From contig CAWGTB010000006.1 of NCBI GenBank assembly GCA_963825405.1, forward strand, positions 310,001 to 374,000: a stretch of 64,000 bases of DNA, given 5' to 3'. Shown piece after piece: positions 47,727-55,905 of this stretch (position 1 is its first letter; each line of letters starts with the position of its first letter). The notes beneath the pieces are model-generated. The model was not told the DNA's origin. It did not search any database and saw only the letters and a list, made by a program, of their open reading frames with translations. Both the position numbers and the translations under genes were made by a program. The DNA is from JACPNO01 sp963825405 (GTDB lineage Bacteria; Acidobacteriota; Terriglobia; Bryobacterales; Bryobacteraceae).

Positions 47727-50700
47727 ATGCCTGCCCGGTCCCGCATCGTCTTCACTTCGTTGGCAGTCGCGGCTCTGATTGTTGCGGTAGCCCTTCCGCC
47801 ATCGGCGCAAAGCCAGGTTGGCAGCAGCGCGAGCCCTGTCATCACCCAGAAAATCGATCCCAGCAAGTCGCAAATGCTGCTCGGAAACATGCGTCCCGAA
47901 GCCACCGCAGTCAACGATCGCGGCGCGATCGGATACGATTCTCCGCTGGAGCACCTGTTGCTTCAGTTGAAGCGCTCGCCGGCGCAGGAACAGGCCCTCC
48001 GGCAGTACATCGACGACCTCCACAAGCCGGCGTCGCCTAATTATCACCGGTGGCTCACGGCGCAGGAATTCGGCCAGAGGTTCGGCCTGGCCAAGCAGGA
48101 TCTCGACACCATCACCAGTTGGCTGGAATCGTACGGCCTGAAAGTGAACCTGGTCTATCCCAGCGGCCTGCTGATCGATTTTTCGGGCACGGCCGGACAG
48201 GTCCACCAGGCGTTTCATGCCGAAATTCACAGTTTTGATGTGAACGGGGTGAAGCACTTCGCCAACGCGACCGACCCGCAGATTCCCGCGGCGCTGGCCC
48301 CGGCGGTGGCAGGCGTGGTTTCCCTGCACGATTTCATGCCGCACGCGATGCACCAGATGCGTCCGGCGTACACGTTTACCGCTGGTGGATTCCAGTATCA
48401 GGCGGTGGTCCCGGGGGATCTGGCGGCCATCTACAATTTGAATCCGCTCTTCTCTGCGGCCACGTCGGGGCAGGGGCAGACGATCGTGGTGATCGAAGAC
48501 ACCAACGTCTACTCGACAGCGGACTGGACCAAATTCCGCTCTACATTTGGGCTCTCAGGTTATACCGGCGGCTCGTTCACACAGGTTCACCCAGCGCCTC
48601 CCACGGGCACGAACAACTGCGCCGATCCGGGCGTGAATGGCGACGATATCGAAGCAATTCTGGATGCGGAATACGCGAGCGCCGCCGCGCCCAGTGCCGC
48701 TATCGAGCTGGCGTCGTGCGCCAACACATCGACCTTCGGAGGATTGATCGCGCTGCAGAATCTTCTCAACGGCGCCTCACCGCCGCCGATTGTGAGCATC
48801 AGTTACGGCGAGTGCGAGGCGGTTAACGGCGCGGCCTCGAACGCCGCGTACAACTCGGCATACCAGCAGGCGGTGGCCGAGGGTGTCTCGGTCTTCGTGT
48901 CGTCTGGCGATGCCGGCGCGGCGGGCTGCGATCAGAATGCCAACAAGGGAACGCACGGAGTTGGCGTAAACGCCTTTGCCTCGACGCCTTACAATGTGGC
49001 CGTCGGCGGAACAGACTTCGGCGACAGCTACGCGGGCACCAACACCACCTATTGGAATACAGCCAACACGTCCACGTTCGCATCCGCACTCTCGTATGTC
49101 CCGGAGATCCCGTGGAACGATTCCTGCGCCGGTGTTCTGCTGGCTTCGGCGTTCGGCTTTTCGACAACCTATGGCTCGGGCGGCTTCTGCAATAGCTCTA
49201 TCGCCAGCACCTACGGCTACTTGACGACGGCGGGTGGAAGCGGCGGACCGAGCGGTTGCGCAACCGGAAGCCCTGCTATCAACAAGGTCGTGGGCGGGAC
49301 GTGCGCCGGGTATGCCAAGCCGTCCTGGCAATCGCTGGTGGGCAATCCCGCCGACGGCGTGCGCGACATTCCGGACGTTTCGCTGTTTGCGGCCAACGGC
49401 GTCTGGGGGCACTACTACTTGTTCTGCTATTCAGACCCGGCAAATGGAGGAACGCCTTGCACGGGAGCGCCCAGCGGCTGGTCGGGCGCGGGTGGCACTT
49501 CATTTGCCGCGCCGATCGTGGCAGGTGTTCAGGCTCTGGTGAACCAAAGGACGGGTTCGCGGTGGGGCAATCCCAATCCAACTTATTACAGTCTTGCGGC
49601 GGCGGAGTATGGCGCCAGCGGCAACAGTTCGTGCAACTCCACGTTAGGCCTGGGCGCGGCCAGTTCCTGTGTGTTCTACGACGTGACGCAAGGCGACATC
49701 GATGTGAACTGCACCGGACCGCAAAATTGCTACACGCCATCGGGGGCCAATGGCGTGCTTTCCACTTCGAACAGCGCTTACGCGCCGGCGTTCGGCACTA
49801 CCACTGGTTGGGACTTCGCCACCGGAATAGGCACACTGAACGCGGCCAATCTGGTGAACGGGTGGCCGTCGCTCCCCACGCAGAACTTCAGCATTTCAGC
49901 CTCCCCGGCTAGCGTGACGATCACGCAGGGAGGCGCGCCGGGGACATCTACGGTGACGGTCACCGCTACCAATGGATTCAGCGGCAGCGTCAGCCTTGTG
50001 GTTACCGGCTGCCCGCCGGGAGCCACCTGCTCGCTCCCCACGCCTGTGTCCCCGGCTCCGGCGGCGACGTCGACGTTTACCATCACGCCCACGGCAGGCA
50101 CCAGTACCGGGACATTCACGCTCACGATCACCGGGACAAGCGGCGCGTTGATTCATCCGGCCACGGTAACTCTGACGGTGAACCCGCTGAGTGGCCCGCC
50201 TGCGCTGCTGCTGATTCATGCCGATGCTTCGGAAGTGACCGGCACCGGCAACGGCTCGATCATTACGCCGGCCGTAGCGCCCGCCGGGTTCACCGGCACC
50301 GTGGTCGTAAAGGGCACCGGCTCGGCGACTTTCGCGCCGGCTCAGAGTGGCAACGGCGTGTATTTCCTGAATTGCTGCGCCAACACCAACAACGCGTACT
50401 ACAAATTCACCGGCACGACGGTGGGGAATATCTTCAACGTGAGTCAGGCGCAAGTGTCTTTTTACTTGATATCGCGATACAGTTTTGCGCAGCGGCAGGG
50501 GAGCGCGGCAACGTCGCGCTACGCATTCGACGTGCGGGATGCGAGCCAGCATTTGTATTATTTTCGAACGCAGACAGGATCGGGGCGGCTGCTGTTCACG
50601 TATGCGATTGGAGGGGTGGCACAGGCGTACTACTTGCCGGTGGGGATGGAAGATACGCTATTCGGAAATGGAGTGGCGCTCAAGGTGACGCTGTCCTGGG

Positions 50701-52130
50701 GCAGCACGGGGAGCAATTTGTATTTGAATGATGGGCTGGTGAAGAGCACCACTTACACGCAACCCACGCCCAGTTGGACGGCGGCATCGAATTTCGATTT
50801 AGGAGCTTACGAGTACTTAACGTCCGGCGGATACAACGTTTCCGACGACATCATCGATGAGTTCACCGTGACCGGGCCGGCCATCAATCAGGTGCCGCCA
50901 GCGCTCTCGATCACCTCGCCGGCCGCTGGCGCAACGGTGTCCGGTACGACGCCGTTGACCGCCAGTGGAACGAGTTTGACTGGCGTGCAATTCCAGATCG
51001 ACGGGAATAATCTGGGCGCGGTGGTGTCCGGGGCCGGCCCCACCTACAGTACCTCATGGGATACGACGACTGTGACCAACGGCACACATACGATTGGCGC
51101 GGTTGCCGTTGGCGCGTCTCTGAATACCAGCATTTCAGTCACTGTGAGCAATCCGCTGATCCCGCCGGTGATCACGAACGTGATGGCGACTTCGATTACA
51201 TCGACCAGCGCCACGATCACCTGGACCACGGATCAGTCTTCAAATTCGCAGGTGGCATACGGCATCAGCAACAATCCGTATTCCTCGACCAGCCCGCTGA
51301 ACGGTGCGTTAGTTACGTCGCATTCGGTGAATCTGTCCCAGTTGACGCCGTCGACGACCTATCACTTCCAGGTGCTCTCGCAAAATCTACAGGGCGCGCT
51401 GGCCACCTCCGCGGACTTCACATTCCCGACTCCGGCCTCGACCGGACCGCAGCCGCTGCTGCTGATTCATGCCGACGCCTCGGAAGTGACTGGTCTGACG
51501 AACGGCTCGGTCATCACACCCGCCGTAGCGCCAACAGGATTCACGGGAACTGTAGTTGTCAAAGGCACCGGCTCGGCGAATTTCGCACCGGCGCAGACCG
51601 GCAACGGCGTCTACTTCCTGGCCTGCTGCGCTAACACCAACAACGCGTATTACAAGTTTGCCGGCGCCGGCGTGGGCAGCCTCTTCAATCGGCCGTCGGG
51701 CCAGATTACCTTCTACTTGAAATCGAGATACACGTTTGCCCAGCGGCTGGCCAGCGCGTCGGCGCCGCGCTATGCTTTCGATGCGCGCGACGGCAACAGC
51801 ACTCACCAGTACCTGTTCTATACCCGGACCAGCGGTACCAGCCTGATGTTCACCTATATCGTCGGCGGCGTCGCGCAGTACTATTTCGCGCCGGCGGGCA
51901 CGGAAGACACGTTGTTCGGGAACGGCGTGACGCTGCAGGTGAAGTTGACCTGGAGCGGCAGCACCATGAGCCTTTACCTGAACGGCAACCTGGTGAAGTC
52001 GTCGGCCTACACGCCGCTTGCGGCCAGTTGGTCGGCGGCATCGAATTTCGATTTAGGAGCGTACGAGTACCTAACGTCCGGCGGCTACAACGTTTCCGAC
52101 GACATCATTGATGAGTTTACGGTGAACTAG
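47727..52130 (+). CDS. pro-kumamolisin (S53 sedolisin) protease with Ig, FN3 and two LamG-like modules
   Basis: 1,467 aa, secreted (signal through about residue 29). Pro-kumamolisin activation domain at about 40-190 (PLEHLLLQLKRSPAQEQAL). Peptidase S53 catalytic residues: E309 and D313 (DDIEAILDAEY) and S592 in GGTSFAAPIVAG; the Ca-binding tail is near DVTQGDIDVNC. After the protease: an Ig-like repeat (SISASPASVTITQGGAPG), LamG-like module 1, a second Ig-like domain (SITSPAAGATVSGTTPL), an FN3 domain (TSTSATITWTTDQSSNSQV) and LamG-like module 2, with which the chain ends. The family works at acid pH, fitting an acidobacterial habitat. The added modules suggest binding to polysaccharide or cell debris. 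Confidence 0.9.
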   Translation: MPARSRIVFTSLAVAALIVAVALPPSAQSQVGSSASPVITQKIDPSKSQMLLGNMRPEATAVNDRGAIGYDSPLEHLLLQLKRSPAQEQALRQYIDDLHKPASPNYHRWLTAQEFGQRFGLAKQDLDTITSWLESYGLKVNLVYPSGLLIDFSGTAGQVHQAFHAEIHSFDVNGVKHFANATDPQIPAALAPAVAGVVSLHDFMPHAMHQMRPAYTFTAGGFQYQAVVPGDLAAIYNLNPLFSAATSGQGQTIVVIEDTNVYSTADWTKFRSTFGLSGYTGGSFTQVHPAPPTGTNNCADPGVNGDDIEAILDAEYASAAAPSAAIELASCANTSTFGGLIALQNLLNGASPPPIVSISYGECEAVNGAASNAAYNSAYQQAVAEGVSVFVSSGDAGAAGCDQNANKGTHGVGVNAFASTPYNVAVGGTDFGDSYAGTNTTYWNTANTSTFASALSYVPEIPWNDSCAGVLLASAFGFSTTYGSGGFCNSSIASTYGYLTTAGGSGGPSGCATGSPAINKVVGGTCAGYAKPSWQSLVGNPADGVRDIPDVSLFAANGVWGHYYLFCYSDPANGGTPCTGAPSGWSGAGGTSFAAPIVAGVQALVNQRTGSRWGNPNPTYYSLAAAEYGASGNSSCNSTLGLGAASSCVFYDVTQGDIDVNCTGPQNCYTPSGANGVLSTSNSAYAPAFGTTTGWDFATGIGTLNAANLVNGWPSLPTQNFSISASPASVTITQGGAPGTSTVTVTATNGFSGSVSLVVTGCPPGATCSLPTPVSPAPAATSTFTITPTAGTSTGTFTLTITGTSGALIHPATVTLTVNPLSGPPALLLIHADASEVTGTGNGSIITPAVAPAGFTGTVVVKGTGSATFAPAQSGNGVYFLNCCANTNNAYYKFTGTTVGNIFNVSQAQVSFYLISRYSFAQRQGSAATSRYAFDVRDASQHLYYFRTQTGSGRLLFTYAIGGVAQAYYLPVGMEDTLFGNGVALKVTLSWGSTGSNLYLNDGLVKSTTYTQPTPSWTAASNFDLGAYEYLTSGGYNVSDDIIDEFTVTGPAINQVPPALSITSPAAGATVSGTTPLTASGTSLTGVQFQIDGNNLGAVVSGAGPTYSTSWDTTTVTNGTHTIGAVAVGASLNTSISVTVSNPLIPPVITNVMATSITSTSATITWTTDQSSNSQVAYGISNNPYSSTSPLNGALVTSHSVNLSQLTPSTTYHFQVLSQNLQGALATSADFTFPTPASTGPQPLLLIHADASEVTGLTNGSVITPAVAPTGFTGTVVVKGTGSANFAPAQTGNGVYFLACCANTNNAYYKFAGAGVGSLFNRPSGQITFYLKSRYTFAQRLASASAPRYAFDARDGNSTHQYLFYTRTSGTSLMFTYIVGGVAQYYFAPAGTEDTLFGNGVTLQVKLTWSGSTMSLYLNGNLVKSSAYTPLAASWSAASNFDLGAYEYLTSGGYNVSDDIIDEFTVN
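50200..50873 (+). repeat. LamG-like module 1 within the kumamolisin gene
   Basis: About 220 residues from LLLIHADASEVTG to DDIIDEFTV. Closely related to 51452-52127; the last ~90 bp of the two copies are almost identical at DNA level while the middle has diverged. Confidence 0.8.
51452..52127 (+). repeat. LamG-like module 2 within the kumamolisin gene
   Basis: Second copy of the module at 50200-50873, beginning LLLIHADASEVTGL and ending the protein at DDIIDEFTVN. The near-identical 3' ends suggest recent gene conversion or selection on DNA sequence. Confidence 0.8.
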
Positions 52131-52252
52131 GTCCGCTAACTTCTCTAGCGGGAAGGGTTGCGTCCATTGATACTCGATGATGGAGACTAGTTCCGGACCA
52201 GCATTGGCGCGCGGGCGCTAGCCGGAGACTGGACGCGCGCATCGCCTGAGAA

Positions 52253-52894
52253 TCACGGTTTGCGAAGGATGCGTGCAAGCGTATCGAGCGGGATCGCGAC
52301 CTCTTGCGGCCCCGCCGCGCCGGCAGCGACCTGATACGTGGGGAAGTGCAAGACCAGGCTGTTATCGGTGAGCGTGAAGACTTTGAAATTGCTCTCGGCT
52401 GGGCCCGCGCCGTGCCGTACGGCAAGTGAGTCTGCAAAATCCTGCCGTTCGAGCGAGGCGATAGCCATTTGCGAGAGGCGCGACACGTAGTTGACTCCCG
52501 GCCGGAACAGATCGGATAGCACCAGGTCACGGCCGGTGCGGGTATCGTAGTTGATGCTGGCCATGAACCCTCCCGGGTGAGCGGCGCCGGGAACAAACAC
52601 CGTCCATTCCAGCAGAACGCTAACGATGCCGGTCTTGAGAATGTTGGCCGTATATCGCCCGTCGAGGTATCCCGTGTAGCCCGGATATTCCGGATCAGCC
52701 GGCTTGGGCATTCCGTTCCTGAAGCCTTCAACTACTGGGTCTAATGTCTGGCGCAGCGCGGCGTTAAATTGGACGGCGTTGGCGATTTCCGGGTATCTGA
52801 AGTGAATGCTTTTCTCGCTGATTTCGCGCTGCTGAATCTGTGGGACGGTTTGGGGCGAGAAGGCAAGGAGCGCCACCAAGGTTTGCAAGATCAT
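52253..52894 (-). CDS. secreted DUF3298/DUF4163-like protein
   Basis: 213 aa with a short N-terminal hydrophobic segment (MILQTLVALLAFSPQTVP). The core is EWTVFVPGAAHPGGFMASIN followed by YDTRTGRDLVLSDLFRPGVNY, the DUF3298 signature found in RsiV-type and lysozyme-inhibitor-like proteins, with a DUF4163-like N-terminal half. Probably periplasmic or lipid-anchored. No sigma factor gene is adjacent, so an anti-sigma role is not supported here. Confidence 0.7.
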   Translation of the reverse strand: MILQTLVALLAFSPQTVPQIQQREISEKSIHFRYPEIANAVQFNAALRQTLDPVVEGFRNGMPKPADPEYPGYTGYLDGRYTANILKTGIVSVLLEWTVFVPGAAHPGGFMASINYDTRTGRDLVLSDLFRPGVNYVSRLSQMAIASLERQDFADSLAVRHGAGPAESNFKVFTLTDNSLVLHFPTYQVAAGAAGPQEVAIPLDTLARILRKP

Positions 52895-53187
52895 CGGGCC
52901 TTCACAATATCACGGGCGCGGCGTTGCGAAGTACAGAACACCTACGAAATCCTTGCGGCGATCGCGCCGGTGGCATAGTGACCACTGCGAGCCAGATTAG
53001 CCGGCGAATCTCGGCGCGAAGGACACAAAACCATTTTTCTAGTGGGTTTGCTAAGTCTAAAAGTGCAGGGCAGGTCGACTGATAGAATGGCCACTGAACT
53101 GACGACCATTGAAAAAGATCGTATCCTCAGGCTGGGACATTGGAGTTGTTGGTCCACAACTGAACTTCAAAGGAGATCGGATTTTCC

Positions 53188-54573
53188 ATGGAAAATCCCG
53201 GCATTCAACCCTTTCGCGTCGCGCCGAGCGAAAAGAACCGGGCGGCGATTGTCTTCGTGCATGGATTCTCCGGCGACCGCGCCGGCACGTGGGGCGAAAT
53301 GCCTTCGCTGCTCGTGCCCGACAAGCGGCTCAGTGGATGGGACATGTTTGGCTTCGGTTATCCCAGCCACAAAAGCTTCGACATCCTCGGCCTGTGGGCC
53401 GCGGATCCCGCGCTAAACCAGATCTCGGCCAAGCTAAATTCCGAGCATACACTGCGCAAGGAACGCTACGACGCTCTCGCGCTGGTGGCGCATAGTATGG
53501 GCGGTCTCGTCGTACAAAACGGCTTGGTGAAGTACGCGGCCCTGCGGAAACGCACTACGCATGTGTTTCTCTTCGGCACACCGAGCGCCGGCCTGGTCAA
53601 GGCGACGCTACTTTCCTTTTTAAAGCAGCAGATCCGAAACATGAGTGCGAGCGGCGACTTCGTCAAGGAGCTGCGCACTTCCTGGACAGACAAACAATTC
53701 GACACCAAACCACCCTTTGCGTTCTATGCGACTGCGGGTGAATCGGATCAGTTTGTCCCGCCAAAATCCTCACTCGGCCCGTTTCCAGAGGTATGCCAGC
53801 GGGTGATACCGGGAAACCACCTCACTATGCTCAGGCCAACAGACACCGGCTACCCGGCCATCGAAATTCTGACCGATGGACTGACTGGCGGTAAAGGCAC
53901 CGGGGTCGCATTCAACTCAGCGCGCGTGGCCGTTGAAACAGGCCACTTTCAGGACGCCATCGAAGACCTTCTGCCGATTCACTCACAGCTCGACGATGCC
54001 GGCGCCGCGCAGCTCGCCATCGCATTGGACCGCAGAGGGCGCCGTGAAGAAGCGATTCAGGTGCTGAAGGACCACAAGCCAGCCGGTACTGACGTCCTGG
54101 GTGTTCTGGCGGGACGCCTGAAGCGTAGGTGGCAGGTCACTCGTCGGGCCGCGGATATCACCTCCGCGCGCGAACTCTATGACCGTGGTTACCAGGCGTC
54201 CTCAGGGAAAAATCCGCCCAATCACGACCAGGCTTACTATCACGCCATCAACCTTGCGTATTTTGCTTTAGCGGGCAGCGAGCGCGATGAGCCCACCGCG
54301 CGGGACTGGGCGACGAAAGCTCTGCAACATTGTGAAAGGGCCACCGATTCCACGCAGAAATTCTGGCGGCTAGCGACGGAAGGCGATGCGCTGGCGATAC
54401 TAGGCAGACCAGATGAAGCCTTCCAGAAACATGCTTCCGCGGCGGCAATGAATCCCGAGCCCTGGCAAGCCTTTTCCGCCGAGGATCAGGCTATCCGCGT
54501 TGCAGATCTCAGCGGACTCGGCAAGGCATTTATAGAAAAGCTAGCGAGCCAATATGAGGGGGACGGTGCATGA
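53188..54573 (+). CDS. alpha/beta-hydrolase fused to TRAFs-binding-type TPR module
   Basis: 461 aa, cytosolic. The lipase-like N-terminal domain (1-230) has the oxyanion strand IVFVHGFSGDRAGTW, nucleophile S103 in VAHSMGGLV, and likely D187 (AGESDQFVP) and H211 (IPGNHLTM), so the triad is complete. Residues about 240-455 are helical TPR-like (AIALDRRGRREEAIQVLKD, GVLAGRLKRRWQVTR, YYHAINLAYFAL). The same pattern occurs in the next protein and corresponds to the region called MAP3K TRAFs-binding/DUF4071. The stop overlaps the next start (ATGA). A Shine-Dalgarno (AAAGGAGAT) precedes the ATG. Inferred role: a hydrolytic effector, perhaps on phospholipid, controlled by the TPR half. Confidence 0.8.
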   Translation: MENPGIQPFRVAPSEKNRAAIVFVHGFSGDRAGTWGEMPSLLVPDKRLSGWDMFGFGYPSHKSFDILGLWAADPALNQISAKLNSEHTLRKERYDALALVAHSMGGLVVQNGLVKYAALRKRTTHVFLFGTPSAGLVKATLLSFLKQQIRNMSASGDFVKELRTSWTDKQFDTKPPFAFYATAGESDQFVPPKSSLGPFPEVCQRVIPGNHLTMLRPTDTGYPAIEILTDGLTGGKGTGVAFNSARVAVETGHFQDAIEDLLPIHSQLDDAGAAQLAIALDRRGRREEAIQVLKDHKPAGTDVLGVLAGRLKRRWQVTRRAADITSARELYDRGYQASSGKNPPNHDQAYYHAINLAYFALAGSERDEPTARDWATKALQHCERATDSTQKFWRLATEGDALAILGRPDEAFQKHASAAAMNPEPWQAFSAEDQAIRVADLSGLGKAFIEKLASQYEGDGA

Positions 54574-55901
54574 TGGGCAATCCGTTATGTTTCATTCTCA
54601 TGCCTTTCGGCCGGAAGTCCGGGCCTGACCGGATCACAGTCGATTTCGACCGGGTCTACGGAGACCTGATCGCTCCAGCCGTGAGTGACGCCCAACTCGA
54701 ACCGCTACGCGCAGATCAGGAAACCAACAGCGGCATCATCCACAAACCCATGTTCGAGCGGCTAATCCTCTGCCCGTTCGCCGTCGCCGATCTCACCATG
54801 GCCAACCCCAATGTCTACTATGAGCTCGGCGTCCGCCACGCTTTCCGTCCAGCCAGTACCGTTCAATTGATGTCGGAAGGAACCAGGCTGCCTTTTGACA
54901 TCCAGATGATGCGCACGATTTCATATGCGCTCTCACCAGACGGTTCACCCGAACCTGGGAAGTTGCCCGCGGCCCGGCAAGCCATCACCGCCTTCCTGAA
55001 AGAAGCCCGCAAAGGCGCGAAGGATAGCCCCATTTTCCAGCTTCTCGATGGCGTTCGCGAGCCCATCCTCGAACATATGAAGACAGACGTCTTCCGGGAC
55101 CAGGTGGAGTATGCGATCAAATGGAAAGACGCGCTCGCCGTTGCCCGCAAGCAGAACTCCGAAGCCGTTCGCGCCGTGGAACGCGAACTCGGCAACATCG
55201 CCGGTGTCGAGTCCGGTATTGCAATCGATCTCCTTCTGTCCTACCGCGCTACGTCGGCATGGGAAGACATGGTTACCCTGGTGAAAAAGATGTCGCCGCC
55301 GCTCGCACAAAGCGTGATGGTGCGGGAGCAGCTTGGTTTTGCGCTGAACCGCCTGAAGCGCCGCGATGAAGCGGAGACAGTGCTGACAAAACTCATTGAG
55401 GAAAAAGGCGCCAGCAGCGAAACGCTTGGAATTCTGGGCCGGGTCTACAAGGATCGTTGGGAAGAGGAAGAACGGCTCGGCCACGCAATGGCGGCGCAGG
55501 GGTTTCTGGAGAGAGCCATCGAAACATATCTTGCCGGCTTCGAGTCCGATTGGCGGGATGCGTACCCCGGCATCAACGCCATCACGCTGATGGAGTTGGC
55601 CGATCCGCCCGATGAGCGCCGGGCGCAACTCATCCCGGTGGCCCGCTACAGCGTGGAACGGAAAGTCGCCCGCGGCAAGCCGGATTACTGGGACCACGCG
55701 ACTCTTCTCGAGCTTGCGGTTCTCGCACTCGATCAGAAGGAAGCCCGCCGGCATCTGGCCCGTGCGATCGCCAGCATTCGGGAGAACTGGGAACCTGAGA
55801 CGACCATCCGTAACCTGCGCCTGATTCGCGAGGCTCGTGAAAAGCGAGGTGGCGCTCCAGCCTGGACCAAGGAAATTGAGGATCTTCTGGCAAAACGGTA
55901 A
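54570..55901 (+). CDS. nucleoside-deoxyribosyltransferase-like (DRHyd/TIR-like) domain fused to TRAFs-binding TPR module
   Basis: 443 aa. The N-terminal Rossmann-like domain (1-125) has CFILMPFGRKS, DFDRVYGDLIAPAVSDA, HKPMFERLILCPFAVADLT and NVYYELGVRHAFRP. This is the deoxyribosyltransferase-like fold also found at the N-terminus of ASK-type MAP3 kinases; E85 and D74 are the likely active-site acids. The C-terminal DUF4071/TRAFs-binding TPR region (about 170-430) has LGFALNRLKRRDEAETVL, LGILGRVYKDRW, YPGINAITLMEL and KPDYWDHATLLELAVLALD. ATGA overlap with the hydrolase gene. Likely a nucleotide- or NAD-targeting effector; the substrate is unknown. Only 4 bp separate it from the convergent TIR-WD40 gene. 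Confidence 0.78.
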   Translation: MMGNPLCFILMPFGRKSGPDRITVDFDRVYGDLIAPAVSDAQLEPLRADQETNSGIIHKPMFERLILCPFAVADLTMANPNVYYELGVRHAFRPASTVQLMSEGTRLPFDIQMMRTISYALSPDGSPEPGKLPAARQAITAFLKEARKGAKDSPIFQLLDGVREPILEHMKTDVFRDQVEYAIKWKDALAVARKQNSEAVRAVERELGNIAGVESGIAIDLLLSYRATSAWEDMVTLVKKMSPPLAQSVMVREQLGFALNRLKRRDEAETVLTKLIEEKGASSETLGILGRVYKDRWEEEERLGHAMAAQGFLERAIETYLAGFESDWRDAYPGINAITLMELADPPDERRAQLIPVARYSVERKVARGKPDYWDHATLLELAVLALDQKEARRHLARAIASIRENWEPETTIRNLRLIREAREKRGGAPAWTKEIEDLLAKR

Positions 55902-55905
55902 AGCT

